A stretch of 64,000 nt of DNA. Origin: Rheinheimera pacifica. GTDB taxonomy: Bacteria; Pseudomonadota; Gammaproteobacteria; Enterobacterales; Alteromonadaceae. Location: contig NZ_FNXF01000008.1 in assembly GCF_900108485.1 (NCBI RefSeq), positions 72,415 through 136,414 on the forward strand, given 5' to 3'. The position numbers and the translations under genes are program-made. Shown here one piece after another: positions 55,452 to 64,000 of this stretch. How positions within the stretch are numbered: position 1 is the first letter of the stretch; every line of letters begins with the position of its first letter. Below the pieces are notes generated by a model that was given only the letters and a program-made list of their open reading frames with translations, searched no databases and was not told the origin of the DNA.

Positions 55452-57218
55452 TTAGTGGCCGGTAGCTGAACCTGCGCCTTTGGGATAACGCACGCTTTCA
55501 ACCAGTTCCTGAATACGTACCGGTGGCGCTTCTGTGGCAGACGATACGGCAAAGGCAACAATAAAGTTAATCATTGCACCTACAGCACCGAATGACAGTG
55601 GCGATATACCAAACAGCCAGTTGTCCGGCGTGTTAGCCAGCATTGCTGTACCAGGAATAAAGAACCAGCCCAGGAACAGGAAGATGTAAATTACAGTTGA
55701 TAGCAAGCCTGCCAGCATACCTGCAATAGCACCTTTGTTATTTACCCGTTTGGAGAAGATACCCATCATCAGCGCCGGGAAAATAGACGCCGCGGCTATA
55801 CCAAATGCCAGTGCCACTACCTGCGCGGCGAAACCAGGCGGGTTCATCCCCAGCCAGGTGGCCACCACTATGGCAACAGCCATTGAGATCCGCGCTGCCA
55901 GCAATTCACCTTTTTCACTGATATTCGGATTAATTGAGCCTTTAATTAAGTCATGGCTGATAGCCGACGAAATTGCCAGTAACAAGCCTGCAGCGGTAGA
56001 TAATGCTGCTGCTAAACCACCGGCGGCAATTAAACCTACCACCCAGCCTGGTAAATTGGCAATTTCAGGGTTGGCTAATACCAGAATATCGTTATTAACA
56101 GTCAGTTCGTTACCATTCCAGCCACGTTCGTCAGCTGTCGCTTTAAAAGCGGCACTGTCGTTATAAAGCTGAATACGGCCATCACCATTTTTATCTTCAA
56201 ACTTAATTAAACCGGTTTGTTCCCAGTTTTTGATCCAGTCCGGCCGCTCTGAGTACTGTATAGCGTCAGCAGTAGGGCCAGCTGGGTAAATAGTGGTTAG
56301 CAGGTTTAAACGAGCCATAGAGGCTACTGCTGGTGCAGTTAAATACAGCAGGGCGATAAATACCAGAGCCCAGCCGGCAGACCAGCGTGCATCAGATACT
56401 TTAGGCACAGTGAAGAAGCGAATAATAACGTGTGGTAAACCGGCGGTACCAATCATCAGTGACAGGGTAAATAACACCATATTCAGTTTGTTTGAGACAT
56501 CAGCGGTGTAATCAACAAAACCCAGATCACGCACAACCATATCCAGTTTTTGCAATAACGGTATACCGGATTCAACATGGTTAGAGAACAAACCTAACGG
56601 TGGCAGGAAATTGCCTGTCAGTTGTAATGAAATAAACACCGCAGGAATGGTGTAAGCAATAATCAGTACCACATATTGCGCAACCTGAGTGTAGGTAATA
56701 CCTTTCATGCCACCCAAAACTGCATAGAAAAATACTACGATACCGGCAATCATCAGGCCGGTATTGTTTTCCACTTCCAGAAAGCGCGAAAACGCCACGC
56801 CGGCACCGGTCATCTGGCCGATAACATAAGTTACCGAGGCAATAATTAAACAGGCTACTGCAACAAAACGGGCATTTTTGCTGTAAAAACGATCACCGAT
56901 AAATTCCGGCACCGTAAACTTACCAAACTTACGCAGGTAGGGCGCAAGTAACATAGCCAGCAGCACATATCCGCCAGTCCAGCCCATCAGATAAGTAGAG
57001 TTAGCATAACCACCGGCAGCTATTAAGCCTGCCATAGAAATAAAAGATGCGGCAGACATCCAGTCAGCGGCTGTTGCCATACCGTTCATTACCGGATGTA
57101 CGCCACCACCGGCTACATAGAACTCTTTGGTTGAACCGGCCCGGGCCCAGAATGCAATACCGATGTAGAGTGCAAATGATCCCAGTACAAATATTAAGTT
57201 AATTGCAAATTGACTCAT
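55452..57218 (-). CDS. actP: Acetate-type sodium:solute symporter ActP
   Basis: 588 residues, ATG at 57218. A polytopic SSF transporter with about 13-14 helices; GGGVHPVMNGMATAADWMSAASFISMAGL near 37-65 is the conserved core, and AGGLAAALSTAAGLLLAISSAISHDL near 397-422 is the second signature. A large soluble insertion near 315-385 (polar, with DKNGDGRIQL) is characteristic of the VC_2705-type symporters and contains an EF-hand-like stretch DKNGDGRIQLYND. These take up acetate and other short monocarboxylates with sodium. The small DUF4212 gene sits 7 bp upstream, and crbS, crbR and acs lie close by, which supports acetate as substrate. Confidence 0.92.
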   Translation of the reverse strand: MSQFAINLIFVLGSFALYIGIAFWARAGSTKEFYVAGGGVHPVMNGMATAADWMSAASFISMAGLIAAGGYANSTYLMGWTGGYVLLAMLLAPYLRKFGKFTVPEFIGDRFYSKNARFVAVACLIIASVTYVIGQMTGAGVAFSRFLEVENNTGLMIAGIVVFFYAVLGGMKGITYTQVAQYVVLIIAYTIPAVFISLQLTGNFLPPLGLFSNHVESGIPLLQKLDMVVRDLGFVDYTADVSNKLNMVLFTLSLMIGTAGLPHVIIRFFTVPKVSDARWSAGWALVFIALLYLTAPAVASMARLNLLTTIYPAGPTADAIQYSERPDWIKNWEQTGLIKFEDKNGDGRIQLYNDSAAFKATADERGWNGNELTVNNDILVLANPEIANLPGWVVGLIAAGGLAAALSTAAGLLLAISSAISHDLIKGSINPNISEKGELLAARISMAVAIVVATWLGMNPPGFAAQVVALAFGIAAASIFPALMMGIFSKRVNNKGAIAGMLAGLLSTVIYIFLFLGWFFIPGTAMLANTPDNWLFGISPLSFGAVGAMINFIVAFAVSSATEAPPVRIQELVESVRYPKGAGSATGH

Positions 57219-57225
57219 GACGGGT

Positions 57226-57489
57226 TTACTCCTCGCTTAAGCCAAATTCTTTATCAAGCTTATTCATTCTCCAGGCATAGAAGAAGATTAAGACGATAAA
57301 GGTTAAAATAGACCCCTGTTGTGCAAACCAGAAACCAATGTCGGTACCGCCTACTGTGATGCCTGATAGCATGGGCCTTAACAGGATCCCAAAACCATAT
57401 GACACCAAAGCCCAGATAATGAGGCTGCCAATGATCAAGCGAAGGTTCGCTGACCAGTAAGCCGCCGCGTTGCGATCGTGCTCTGTCAT
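57226..57489 (-). CDS. DUF4212 small symporter subunit
   Basis: 87 residues, ATG at 57489 with AGGAG upstream. Two helices (about 16-40 and 55-75) and the ending KLDKEFGLSEE. DUF4212 proteins are thought to be small partners of VC_2705-type sodium/solute symporters. The actP gene starts 7 bp after its stop, and the pair is divergent from crbS across a 159-bp gap that must hold both promoters. Confidence 0.92.
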   Translation of the reverse strand: MTEHDRNAAAYWSANLRLIIGSLIIWALVSYGFGILLRPMLSGITVGGTDIGFWFAQQGSILTFIVLIFFYAWRMNKLDKEFGLSEE

Positions 57490-57648
57490 AAATACACTCC
57501 TTTCCTTTGTTATTTTTATCTCGCAAAGTTAATCTAGCAGTAGTTAACACAAGTGAAAGCCCGACTTTAGTCGAAGCCGTAGCGCAGATAGTTGACTTGT
57601 GGCCCGCGCTGAGCCAAAAGTAAAGCAGAATAAGAATGGGAGAATGCA

Positions 57649-60600
57649 GTGGCCGCGTGGGTAGTTGCCTTATTGGCGTTGTTATATGTCGGTGGTTTGT
57701 TCCTTATTGCCAACTGGGGCGAGCGCCATGCTGATGACAAACTAATACGAAAGTATGGGGGGCTGATCTATAGTCTGGCATTAGCCGTGTATTGCACCTC
57801 CTGGACTTACTATGGTGCTGTAGGTACTGCTGTTACCCAGGGCTGGGATTATATTCCCATTTACCTGGGGCCCATTTTGCTGTTTATATTTGCCCAGCCA
57901 TTTTTATTTAAGCTGCTGTATGTGGCAAAAAAGCAAAACGTTACCTCCGTTGCCGATTTTATCTCTGCCCGTTACGGTAAACGTAAAAATATTGCTCTGC
58001 TGGCGTCGTTAATCTGCCTGGTGGTGGTGGTGCCTTATATCGCATTGCAGCTAAAAGCCGTGGCCAGCTCTTATCATGTGCTGCTCGGCGGCGATTTTAG
58101 TGACGAAGCGGCCAATTGGTGGCAGGACAGTGCCTTTTTAAGTGCCCTGGCAATGGCATTTTTTGCTATTTTGTTTGGCACGCGTAAGTTGCACCTAACC
58201 GAGCAAAGCCGCGGTGTTATGGTGGCTATTGCTTTTGAGTCAGTCGTAAAGTTATTTGCTTTGCTGATGCTGGGGCTGGCGGTGTATGTGTTTGTGCTGG
58301 CAGACGATACCAGTGTATTTGAGCGTTTTGCCGAACATGCGATGGCGCAGCAGCAAAACAGCAGCGGCCACGGCGTGGTAGAGTTTATAACCAAAACCAT
58401 TCTGGCTATGGCGGCAGTGTTTCTGTTGCCGCGGCAGTTTCATGTCGCTTTTGTCGAAAATGTCTCACATCATCATTTGCGCCATGCCCGGCGCTGGTTT
58501 TCGCTGTACTTATTTTTAGTCACCATCGTGGTTATTCCTATCGCTATTGGCGGCATGCAGTTGTTTCCAAATGCGCTTAATGCTGCTGATAGCTTTGTAT
58601 TGCTTATTCCGGCACAGTCGGGCTGGAGCACGCTAAGTGTGCTGGTATTTATCGGCGGTTTTTCTGCAGCCACATCAATGATTATTATCGCTACGCTGGC
58701 GCTGTCGACAATGATTAGCAATGATGTGATTATGCCCGGCTTATTGCGCAGTAGTAAAAAACAGGGCCTGCCACACGATTACAGCCTGCTGATCCTGCTG
58801 GTACGGCGCAGTATGATCATTTTGGTGATGGCGCTGTCCTATTTATATTACCGCGTGTTTGCCCGTAATTATGAGCTGGCTGAAACCGGTTTGCTGGCGT
58901 TTGCGCTGGTGATCCAACTGGCACCGGCAGTGATCGGTGGCTTGTATTGGCGCCGGGGTAATGCCTGGGGCGTATATCTGGGGCTGGCAGTGGGTTTTTC
59001 GCTGTGGTTTTTCACCCTGATGCTACCGCAGTTAGTCAGTACCGGCGCTATTGACAGTAACATTATGCAAACCGGCTTGTTTGGCTGGCCCTGGCTGGTG
59101 CCGACAGCGCTATTTGGTGCTGAGCTGGACAGCTTAAGCCACGGCGTGTTGTTCTCGTTAGGTTTTAACCTGCTGTTTTATATCCTTGGCTCGTTAATAA
59201 TGCAGGTTAACCTGCAAGACAGGCTACAGGCTGTTGCCTTTGTTAAACCTAATTTGCCGGTAAACCATCAGGATACACCCGCGCGGCGCATTCGCATTCG
59301 CAATAAAGATTTAAAAATTCTGCTGGAGCGTTTTGTTGGTGCCAGCCGGGCCAACGAATGTTTGCTGGAATATGGCCGCCGTCAGCATACTGCACTGCAA
59401 CTGGATGATTTACCCAGTGTGGGCCTGGTTGAGCATGTAGAGCGCGAATTGGCGGGAGTTATTGGTGCCTCTTCAGCATCGGCCATGGTTAACGCTGTAC
59501 TGGAAGGCCGCCAGCTCGGTTTTGAAGATGTGGTTACCTTATTTGATGACACAACGCAGGCGATCCAGTTTTCGCGTAAAATTCTGTTTTCTACTCTGGA
59601 GCACTTAAGCCAGGGCGTTAGTGTAGTAGACAGAGAGTTAAAACTGGTGGCCTGGAACCGGGCTTATCTGGATATGTTTGATTACCCCGAAGCCATGGTA
59701 CGGGTAGGCCGGCCGATAGCCGACATAGTGCGCTTTAACGCAGAGCGCGGCCTGTGCGGGCCAGGTACAGCTGATGAACACGTAGAAAAACGCATCGGCC
59801 ATATGCAAAACGGTACAGCACATGTATTTCAGCGGGTACGCCCGGACGGTAAGGTAATAGAAATGCGCGGCAACCCGATACCGGGCGGCGGCTTTGTTAC
59901 CAGTTTTACCGATATTTCTGACCATGTTAAAGCGGTGCAGGGGCTGGCTGAGGCAAAGCAGCATCTGGAAGACAGGGTACAGGAACGTACCCAGACTATT
60001 TCTGAAATTAACCATGAATTGTTGGGCGAAGTGCGGCGGCGGCGTGAAACCGAGCTGCAGTTACTGCAGGCCAAAGCTGAAGCAGAAGCCGCCAATGCCT
60101 CTAAAACCCGCTTTCTGGCATTGGCCAGCCACGATATCTTACAGCCGCTGAATGCGGCAAGGCTATTTACCGCGGCGCTGGCGGGCAGTAAAGATACCGG
60201 TCAGCAACAACATATTATTGGCCAGCTGGATAACTCGCTAAAGGCGTCTGAAGAGCTGATCTCTACCTTGCTGGAAATTGCCAAACTGGATGATGGTAAG
60301 CTATCGCCTGACGTACAAACGGTGTCGTTAAAAGAGCTGTTGTCGCAGTTGTCAGACGAATTTAATTTACTGGCGCAGCAAAAAGGCCTGGGGCTGGCAG
60401 TAAAAGCGGCTGACTATCAGGTGCAAACCGACCCAATGTACTTAAGGCGCATTTTGCAGAATATGCTGTCAAATGCGATAAAATACACGAAAAAAGGCCG
60501 TATTGTGCTCGGTTGCAGAAAGCGGAAAAACCAGCTGTTAATTCAGGTATGGGATACCGGCCCCGGTATTGGCGAGGCTGATTTACAACGTATTTTTGAA

Positions 60601-61215
60601 GATTTTTACCGTATTGACGCGACAGCCAAAGGTGAGCAGGGGGTTGGCCTGGGGCTGGGTGTGGTCAATCGTATGGCAAAATTACTCGGCCATACATTGG
60701 CAGTGGCTTCATGGCCAGGTAAGGGCAGTGTATTTAGTATCAGTTTGCCGCTGGTTGATATTGCACAAAGGGTTGAATTTCCGTTGCCGGTTGTTGCAGT
60801 ACACCGGCCTGTGCTGGGGTTATCTGTGGTATGTGTCGATGATGATGCGGCAAACCTGGCGGCATTAAAAGTGCTGTTAGAGCAATGGCAGGTGCAGGAT
60901 GTGCAATGTTTTTATGATGAGCAGAGTTTACTGGAGTATGCACAGCAGCACAGTGCCCCTGATGCTTTACTAATAGATTATCAGCTGGGGCAGAATTTAA
61001 ATGGCCTGCAGGTGTATGAAAAAATTAAACTGGTATGGGGGCAGGTGAATGGCATTTTAGTGTCAGCGTCGCCGGAAACCGGCCTGGCACTTAAAGCCAG
61101 ACAACACGGTTTGATGTTTCTGGCTAAACCCATTAAGCCGGCAGCATTGCGTGCCAGCCTTAATCATCTCAGAATGCTAAAGCGTGCGCAGGAGCAAAAT
61201 AACCCGCCATCTTAA
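57649..61215 (+). CDS. crbS: Symporter-histidine kinase fusion CrbS
   Basis: 1188 residues, GTG start at 57649 with GGGAG upstream. CrbS is a sensor kinase fused to a sodium:solute-symporter module; with CrbR it turns on acetyl-CoA synthetase in the acetate switch of Vibrio and Pseudomonas. Domains: about 13 membrane helices over residues 1-510, a connecting segment, a PAS domain near 644-755 (STLEHLSQGVSVVDRELKLV), a coiled coil, the histidine box LALASHDILQPLNAARLF with His828, an ATPase domain near 930-1040 (LQNMLSNAIKYTKKG, QVWDTGPGIG, GVGLGLGVV), and a C-terminal receiver near 1060-1180 with Asp1110 in LLIDYQL. It ends 12 bp from the convergent crbR. Confidence 0.95.
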   Translation: MAAWVVALLALLYVGGLFLIANWGERHADDKLIRKYGGLIYSLALAVYCTSWTYYGAVGTAVTQGWDYIPIYLGPILLFIFAQPFLFKLLYVAKKQNVTSVADFISARYGKRKNIALLASLICLVVVVPYIALQLKAVASSYHVLLGGDFSDEAANWWQDSAFLSALAMAFFAILFGTRKLHLTEQSRGVMVAIAFESVVKLFALLMLGLAVYVFVLADDTSVFERFAEHAMAQQQNSSGHGVVEFITKTILAMAAVFLLPRQFHVAFVENVSHHHLRHARRWFSLYLFLVTIVVIPIAIGGMQLFPNALNAADSFVLLIPAQSGWSTLSVLVFIGGFSAATSMIIIATLALSTMISNDVIMPGLLRSSKKQGLPHDYSLLILLVRRSMIILVMALSYLYYRVFARNYELAETGLLAFALVIQLAPAVIGGLYWRRGNAWGVYLGLAVGFSLWFFTLMLPQLVSTGAIDSNIMQTGLFGWPWLVPTALFGAELDSLSHGVLFSLGFNLLFYILGSLIMQVNLQDRLQAVAFVKPNLPVNHQDTPARRIRIRNKDLKILLERFVGASRANECLLEYGRRQHTALQLDDLPSVGLVEHVERELAGVIGASSASAMVNAVLEGRQLGFEDVVTLFDDTTQAIQFSRKILFSTLEHLSQGVSVVDRELKLVAWNRAYLDMFDYPEAMVRVGRPIADIVRFNAERGLCGPGTADEHVEKRIGHMQNGTAHVFQRVRPDGKVIEMRGNPIPGGGFVTSFTDISDHVKAVQGLAEAKQHLEDRVQERTQTISEINHELLGEVRRRRETELQLLQAKAEAEAANASKTRFLALASHDILQPLNAARLFTAALAGSKDTGQQQHIIGQLDNSLKASEELISTLLEIAKLDDGKLSPDVQTVSLKELLSQLSDEFNLLAQQKGLGLAVKAADYQVQTDPMYLRRILQNMLSNAIKYTKKGRIVLGCRKRKNQLLIQVWDTGPGIGEADLQRIFEDFYRIDATAKGEQGVGLGLGVVNRMAKLLGHTLAVASWPGKGSVFSISLPLVDIAQRVEFPLPVVAVHRPVLGLSVVCVDDDAANLAALKVLLEQWQVQDVQCFYDEQSLLEYAQQHSAPDALLIDYQLGQNLNGLQVYEKIKLVWGQVNGILVSASPETGLALKARQHGLMFLAKPIKPAALRASLNHLRMLKRAQEQNNPPS

Positions 61216-61227
61216 TGCGTTTTAATC

Positions 61228-61908
61228 TTAATGTTGCTGTGCCATGGCTCTGTCGACAGGTGGCTCCAGCGTCAGGCGCTGAGCCTGAATAACCACCTGA
61301 GTGCGGTTAGTCACGCCAAGTTTGCGAAATATGGCAGTAATGTGCGCTTTTACGGTGGCTTCTGAAATATGTAAATCGTAGGCGATTTGCTTGTTAAGCC
61401 AGCCTTCGGTCAGATAGTACAAAACCTTATATTGCTGCTGAGTTAACTGAGCCACACGGGCTGCCAGATCCAGATCATCTTCTGCCTCGCGGCTGTGGAT
61501 ATCCAGCACCTGGTTTTTCAGCCGCAGCGGCACCCATAACTCTCCGGCCATGACAGCATTTAAAGCCGCGCTGATATCCAGCGGGTTGGCAGATTTAGGC
61601 ACATAAGCTGAAGCACCAAATGCCATAACCCGGCGAATAACATCCAGCTCTTCACTGGCAGAGATAACGACTATCGGCAGTGCAGGGTAGTTTTTGCGTA
61701 ACTGTATTAACCCGAGAAAACCGCAGTTCCCCGGCATATGCAGATCCAGCAGCAGCAGGTCGGTATCCGGGTGTTGTTCCAGGGCAACACAAGTACTTTC
61801 AAAGCTGTCAGTTTCAATGGTAGCTTTGGTGGCAAAAGTGCTGCTGATGGCGTTTATCAGCGCATTGCGAAACAGCGGGTGGTCGTCCGCGACGATCAGT
61901 TTTGCCAT
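61228..61908 (-). CDS. crbR: Response regulator CrbR (NarL/LuxR family)
   Basis: 226 residues, ATG at 61908 with GGAGGA. A receiver domain with acidic pair Asp8-Asp9 and Asp55 in LLLLDLHMPG, and a C-terminal LuxR-type helix-turn-helix (LTEGWLNKQIAYDLHISEATVKAHITAIFRKLG). It is the expected partner of CrbS and activates acs. The two genes converge with 12 bp between stops. It lies downstream of acs on the same strand. Confidence 0.94.
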   Translation of the reverse strand: MAKLIVADDHPLFRNALINAISSTFATKATIETDSFESTCVALEQHPDTDLLLLDLHMPGNCGFLGLIQLRKNYPALPIVVISASEELDVIRRVMAFGASAYVPKSANPLDISAALNAVMAGELWVPLRLKNQVLDIHSREAEDDLDLAARVAQLTQQQYKVLYYLTEGWLNKQIAYDLHISEATVKAHITAIFRKLGVTNRTQVVIQAQRLTLEPPVDRAMAQQH

Positions 61909-61928
61909 CTTGTCCTCCAGCGAAGGGA

Positions 61929-61934
61929 ATTATA
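61929..61934 (-). promoter_or_regulatory. Candidate crbR -10 element
   Basis: TATAAT on the minus strand, 21 bp before the crbR ATG, in a short AT-rich palindrome. The -35 (TCTCAC near 61957) is poor and lies in the acs terminator, so this site is weakly supported. Confidence 0.35.
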
Positions 61935-61956
61935 ATTATTATGCCATTCTTGTGAG

Positions 61957-61980
61957 AAAGGCCGCAAATGCGGCCTTTTA
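61957..61980 (-). terminator. Hairpin after acs
   Basis: AAAGGCCGCA and TGCGGCCTTT form a 10-bp perfect stem (61957-61966 with 61969-61978). On the minus strand only three T follow, so termination between acs and crbR may be partial. Confidence 0.55.
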
Positions 61981-62028
61981 TACTGAGGTTAGCAGAGCGC
62001 GGTGTCAAGCGCGTACTTGCCAGATAGC

Positions 62029-63993
62029 TTATTTACGGTTTAACCGGTTGGTCACCAGCGTTTCCACTACAGACGGGTCGGCCAGGGTAGATATATCGCC
62101 TAACTGGTCATGCTCATTAGCGGCAATTTTACGCAGAATACGCCGCATAATTTTACCGGAACGGGTTTTGGGTAAACCGGTAGGGGCCCACTGAATTAAA
62201 TCCGGTGTGGCAATCGGCGATATCTCTTCCCGTACCCAGTCACGCAATGCCTTGGTTAGCTCTGCGCTGGGTTCAATACCCACCCTTGGTGTAACATAAA
62301 CATAAATGCCCTGGCCCTTAATATCATGCGGGTAACCCACCACGGCGGCTTCAGCTACCGCATCATGGGCAACCAGGCAACTTTCAATCTCCGCGGTGCC
62401 TAAACGGTGACCAGAGATATTCAGTACATCATCCACCCGGCCGGTTAACCAGTAATAACCATCCGCGTCGCGTTTGGCGCCATCACCGGTAAAGTATAAG
62501 CCCGGGTAAGTGCTGAAATAGGTTTGCTCAAAGCGCTCGTGATCGCCATATACCGTGCGCATTTGCCCCGGCCAGCTGTCTTTAATCACCAGATTGCCTT
62601 CACACTCGCCGCTTAATTCTTTGCCTTCGTTATCAACGATGGCTGGTTTAACACCAAAGAATGGCCGGGTGGCAGAGCCGGGCTTAAGTTCAGTACAACC
62701 TGGTAATGGAGTGATCAAAATGCCGCCGGTTTCGGTTTGCCACCAGGTGTCTACAATAGGGCATTTACCGTTACCGAATTTCTCGTGATACCAGTTCCAT
62801 GCTTCAGGGTTGATCGGTTCACCGACGCTGCCAAGGGTTTGCAGTGACGTCAGGCTGGCGCCTTCAACCGGCGCGTCACCATGGGCCATCAGTGCGCGAA
62901 TAGCAGTAGGGGCGGTATAAAGGATGTTTACTTTATACTTGTCGACAATTTGCGCCATGCGTTTAACGCTGGGGTAGTTTGGTACACCTTCAAACAACAC
63001 GCTGGTAGCACCGTTGGCCAGCGGGCCATAGACAATATAGGTATGTCCGGTTACCCAGCCGATATCAGCTGCACACCAGTAGATGTCGCCATCATGATAG
63101 TCAAATACATACTGGTGAGTCATTGACGCCCACACCATATAACCACCAGTGGTATGCAATACGCCTTTAGGTTTGCCGGTCGAGCCAGAGGTATACAAAA
63201 TAAACAGCGGATCTTCAGCGTTCATTGGTTCGGCGGGGCAGTCAGCACTTTGCCGGTTCAGTAAATCGTGATACCAGACATCACGGCCGTCTTGTCCGGC
63301 TTGCATATCAACATTTTTACCTACATGCTTAACCACCAGCACATGTTTAACCGGTGAGTCTGCTCCCAGGTGAGCCAGCGCCATATCGGTGTTATCTTTT
63401 AAGTTGGTCACCCGGCTACCGCGTAATGCCTGATCTGCGGTAATAACCAGTTTAGAGTCACAGTCGACAATACGGCTGCCCAGCGCATCCGGCGAAAAGC
63501 CGGCAAACACCACAGAATGCACAGCACCAATGCGGGCACAAGCGAGCAGTGCTACGGTGGCTTCCGGGATCATTGGCAGATATATTGTTACCCGATCACC
63601 TTTTTTAACGCCCAGCTCTTTCATGCCGTTAGCCAGTTTACATACTTGCTGATGCAACTGCGCATAAGTAACCGATTTTTGTACGTCTGGTGAGTCGCCT
63701 TCCCAATAATAGGCAACCTGATTAGCCCGCTCAGGCAGGTGCCGGTCCAGACAGTTATAACTGGCGTTAAGTGCACCGTCGCTAAACCAGTTAATATGCA
63801 CTTTGCCGCTGTCAAAGCTGGTATTTTTAACCTTGGTAAAAGGGGTAAACCAGTGCAGACGTTTACCGTGTTCCGCCCAGAATGCTTCCGGAGAGCTGAC
63901 AGATTGCTGATACATCTGCATATATTGCTCGTTATTTAAAAGTGAGCGTTTTGCTGCACTGGCGGGTACCGGATAAACTAATGGATGTGACAT
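62029..63993 (-). CDS. acs: Acetyl-CoA synthetase
   Basis: 654 residues, ATG at 63993, the usual length. Acs activates acetate to acetyl-CoA with ATP, through acetyl-AMP. Motifs: phosphate loop [20 protein letters not shown] near 267, [18 protein letters not shown] near 415, [23 protein letters not shown] near 500, and the C-terminal acetylation-controlled lysine in [16 protein letters not shown] near 610. The gene feeds acetyl-CoA to GltA in this window and is the known main target of CrbR. Its own promoter lies past the window edge. Confidence 0.98.
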   Translation of the reverse strand: MSHPLVYPVPASAAKRSLLNNEQYMQMYQQSVSSPEAFWAEHGKRLHWFTPFTKVKNTSFDSGKVHINWFSDGALNASYNCLDRHLPERANQVAYYWEGDSPDVQKSVTYAQLHQQVCKLANGMKELGVKKGDRVTIYLPMIPEATVALLACARIGAVHSVVFAGFSPDALGSRIVDCDSKLVITADQALRGSRVTNLKDNTDMALAHLGADSPVKHVLVVKHVGKNVDMQAGQDGRDVWYHDLLNRQSADCPAEPMNAEDPLFILYTSGSTGKPKGVLHTTGGYMVWASMTHQYVFDYHDGDIYWCAADIGWVTGHTYIVYGPLANGATSVLFEGVPNYPSVKRMAQIVDKYKVNILYTAPTAIRALMAHGDAPVEGASLTSLQTLGSVGEPINPEAWNWYHEKFGNGKCPIVDTWWQTETGGILITPLPGCTELKPGSATRPFFGVKPAIVDNEGKELSGECEGNLVIKDSWPGQMRTVYGDHERFEQTYFSTYPGLYFTGDGAKRDADGYYWLTGRVDDVLNISGHRLGTAEIESCLVAHDAVAEAAVVGYPHDIKGQGIYVYVTPRVGIEPSAELTKALRDWVREEISPIATPDLIQWAPTGLPKTRSGKIMRRILRKIAANEHDQLGDISTLADPSVVETLVTNRLNRK

Positions 63994-64000
63994 AACTTCC

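Noticed and set aside
1..64000. Mobile elements, CRISPR arrays, tRNA and rRNA genes
   Set aside because: I looked for terminal inverted repeats, transposase frames, regularly spaced repeats and tRNA cloverleaf segments and saw none.

Overview
The window is one contiguous stretch of a gammaproteobacterial chromosome. Gene content and order (mfd-csiV, lolCDE, msbA-lpxK-ycaR-kdsB, gltA/sdhCDAB-sucABCD, earP-efp, actP-crbS-crbR-acs) point to the Alteromonadales side of the class, close to Rheinheimera, Arsukibacterium or Alishewanella. That placement rests on gene order and protein style, not on a phylogenetic marker search. Base composition looks even (about 48-50 percent GC by eye). I see no insertion sequences, phage genes, tRNA or rRNA genes, or CRISPR arrays.

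Layout. 1-5.6 kb, minus strand: a truncated RbgA/YlqF-type GTPase, a small membrane protein, then a PilZ-like gene, mfd and csiV. 6.4-9.5 kb, plus strand: the lipoprotein-sorting ABC transporter LolCDE, closed by a terminator. 9.5-17.5 kb: a DUF2062 gene, the DNA-uptake channel ComEC, the lipid A/Kdo run msbA-lpxK-ycaR-kdsB, an RluA-type pseudouridine synthase and tcdA. 17.5-20.1 kb, minus strand: an orphan kinase-like gene and csdA-csdE, the sulfur relay that works with TcdA. 20.2-31.5 kb: TCA-cycle genes. gltA diverges from sdhCDAB, followed by sucAB and then sucCD, each block bounded by clear terminators. 31.5-33.3 kb: a glutathione-transferase-like gene and a NadR-type NAD salvage gene.

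33.3-43.7 kb is the accessory region of most interest. Ten tightly packed genes run in one direction. Four form a putative biosynthetic block: a thermostable-hemolysin-family protein, an AMP-forming acyl ligase, a heme-oxygenase-like putative metal oxidase and a short-chain dehydrogenase. They are followed by a TPR-like exported protein, a PmrA/QseB-type response regulator, its kinase, a cupredoxin-like exported protein, a membrane protein resembling an FTR1 permease that lacks the iron-binding glutamate, and a likely outer-membrane barrel. A second transcription unit encodes an LTA-synthase-family sulfatase-fold enzyme. Both units are preceded by nearly identical direct repeats (YTTAAG-N5-YTTAAG, 11-bp period) of the PmrA/QseB box type. 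I infer that the embedded two-component system controls its own operon and the envelope-modifying enzyme.

43.8-52.3 kb: glnS, small envelope and transport genes, two unknown genes, then earP-efp (the arginine-rhamnosylation type of EF-P, with Arg32 visible), an RDD protein, two acetyltransferases and a DUF2845 protein. 52.3-64 kb is an acetate-utilisation locus: a DEDD exonuclease, a DUF294/CBS protein, an unknown membrane protein, the acetate symporter ActP with its DUF4212 partner, the symporter-histidine kinase fusion CrbS, the response regulator CrbR and acetyl-CoA synthetase Acs. Acs feeds acetyl-CoA into the TCA genes encoded 35 kb away.
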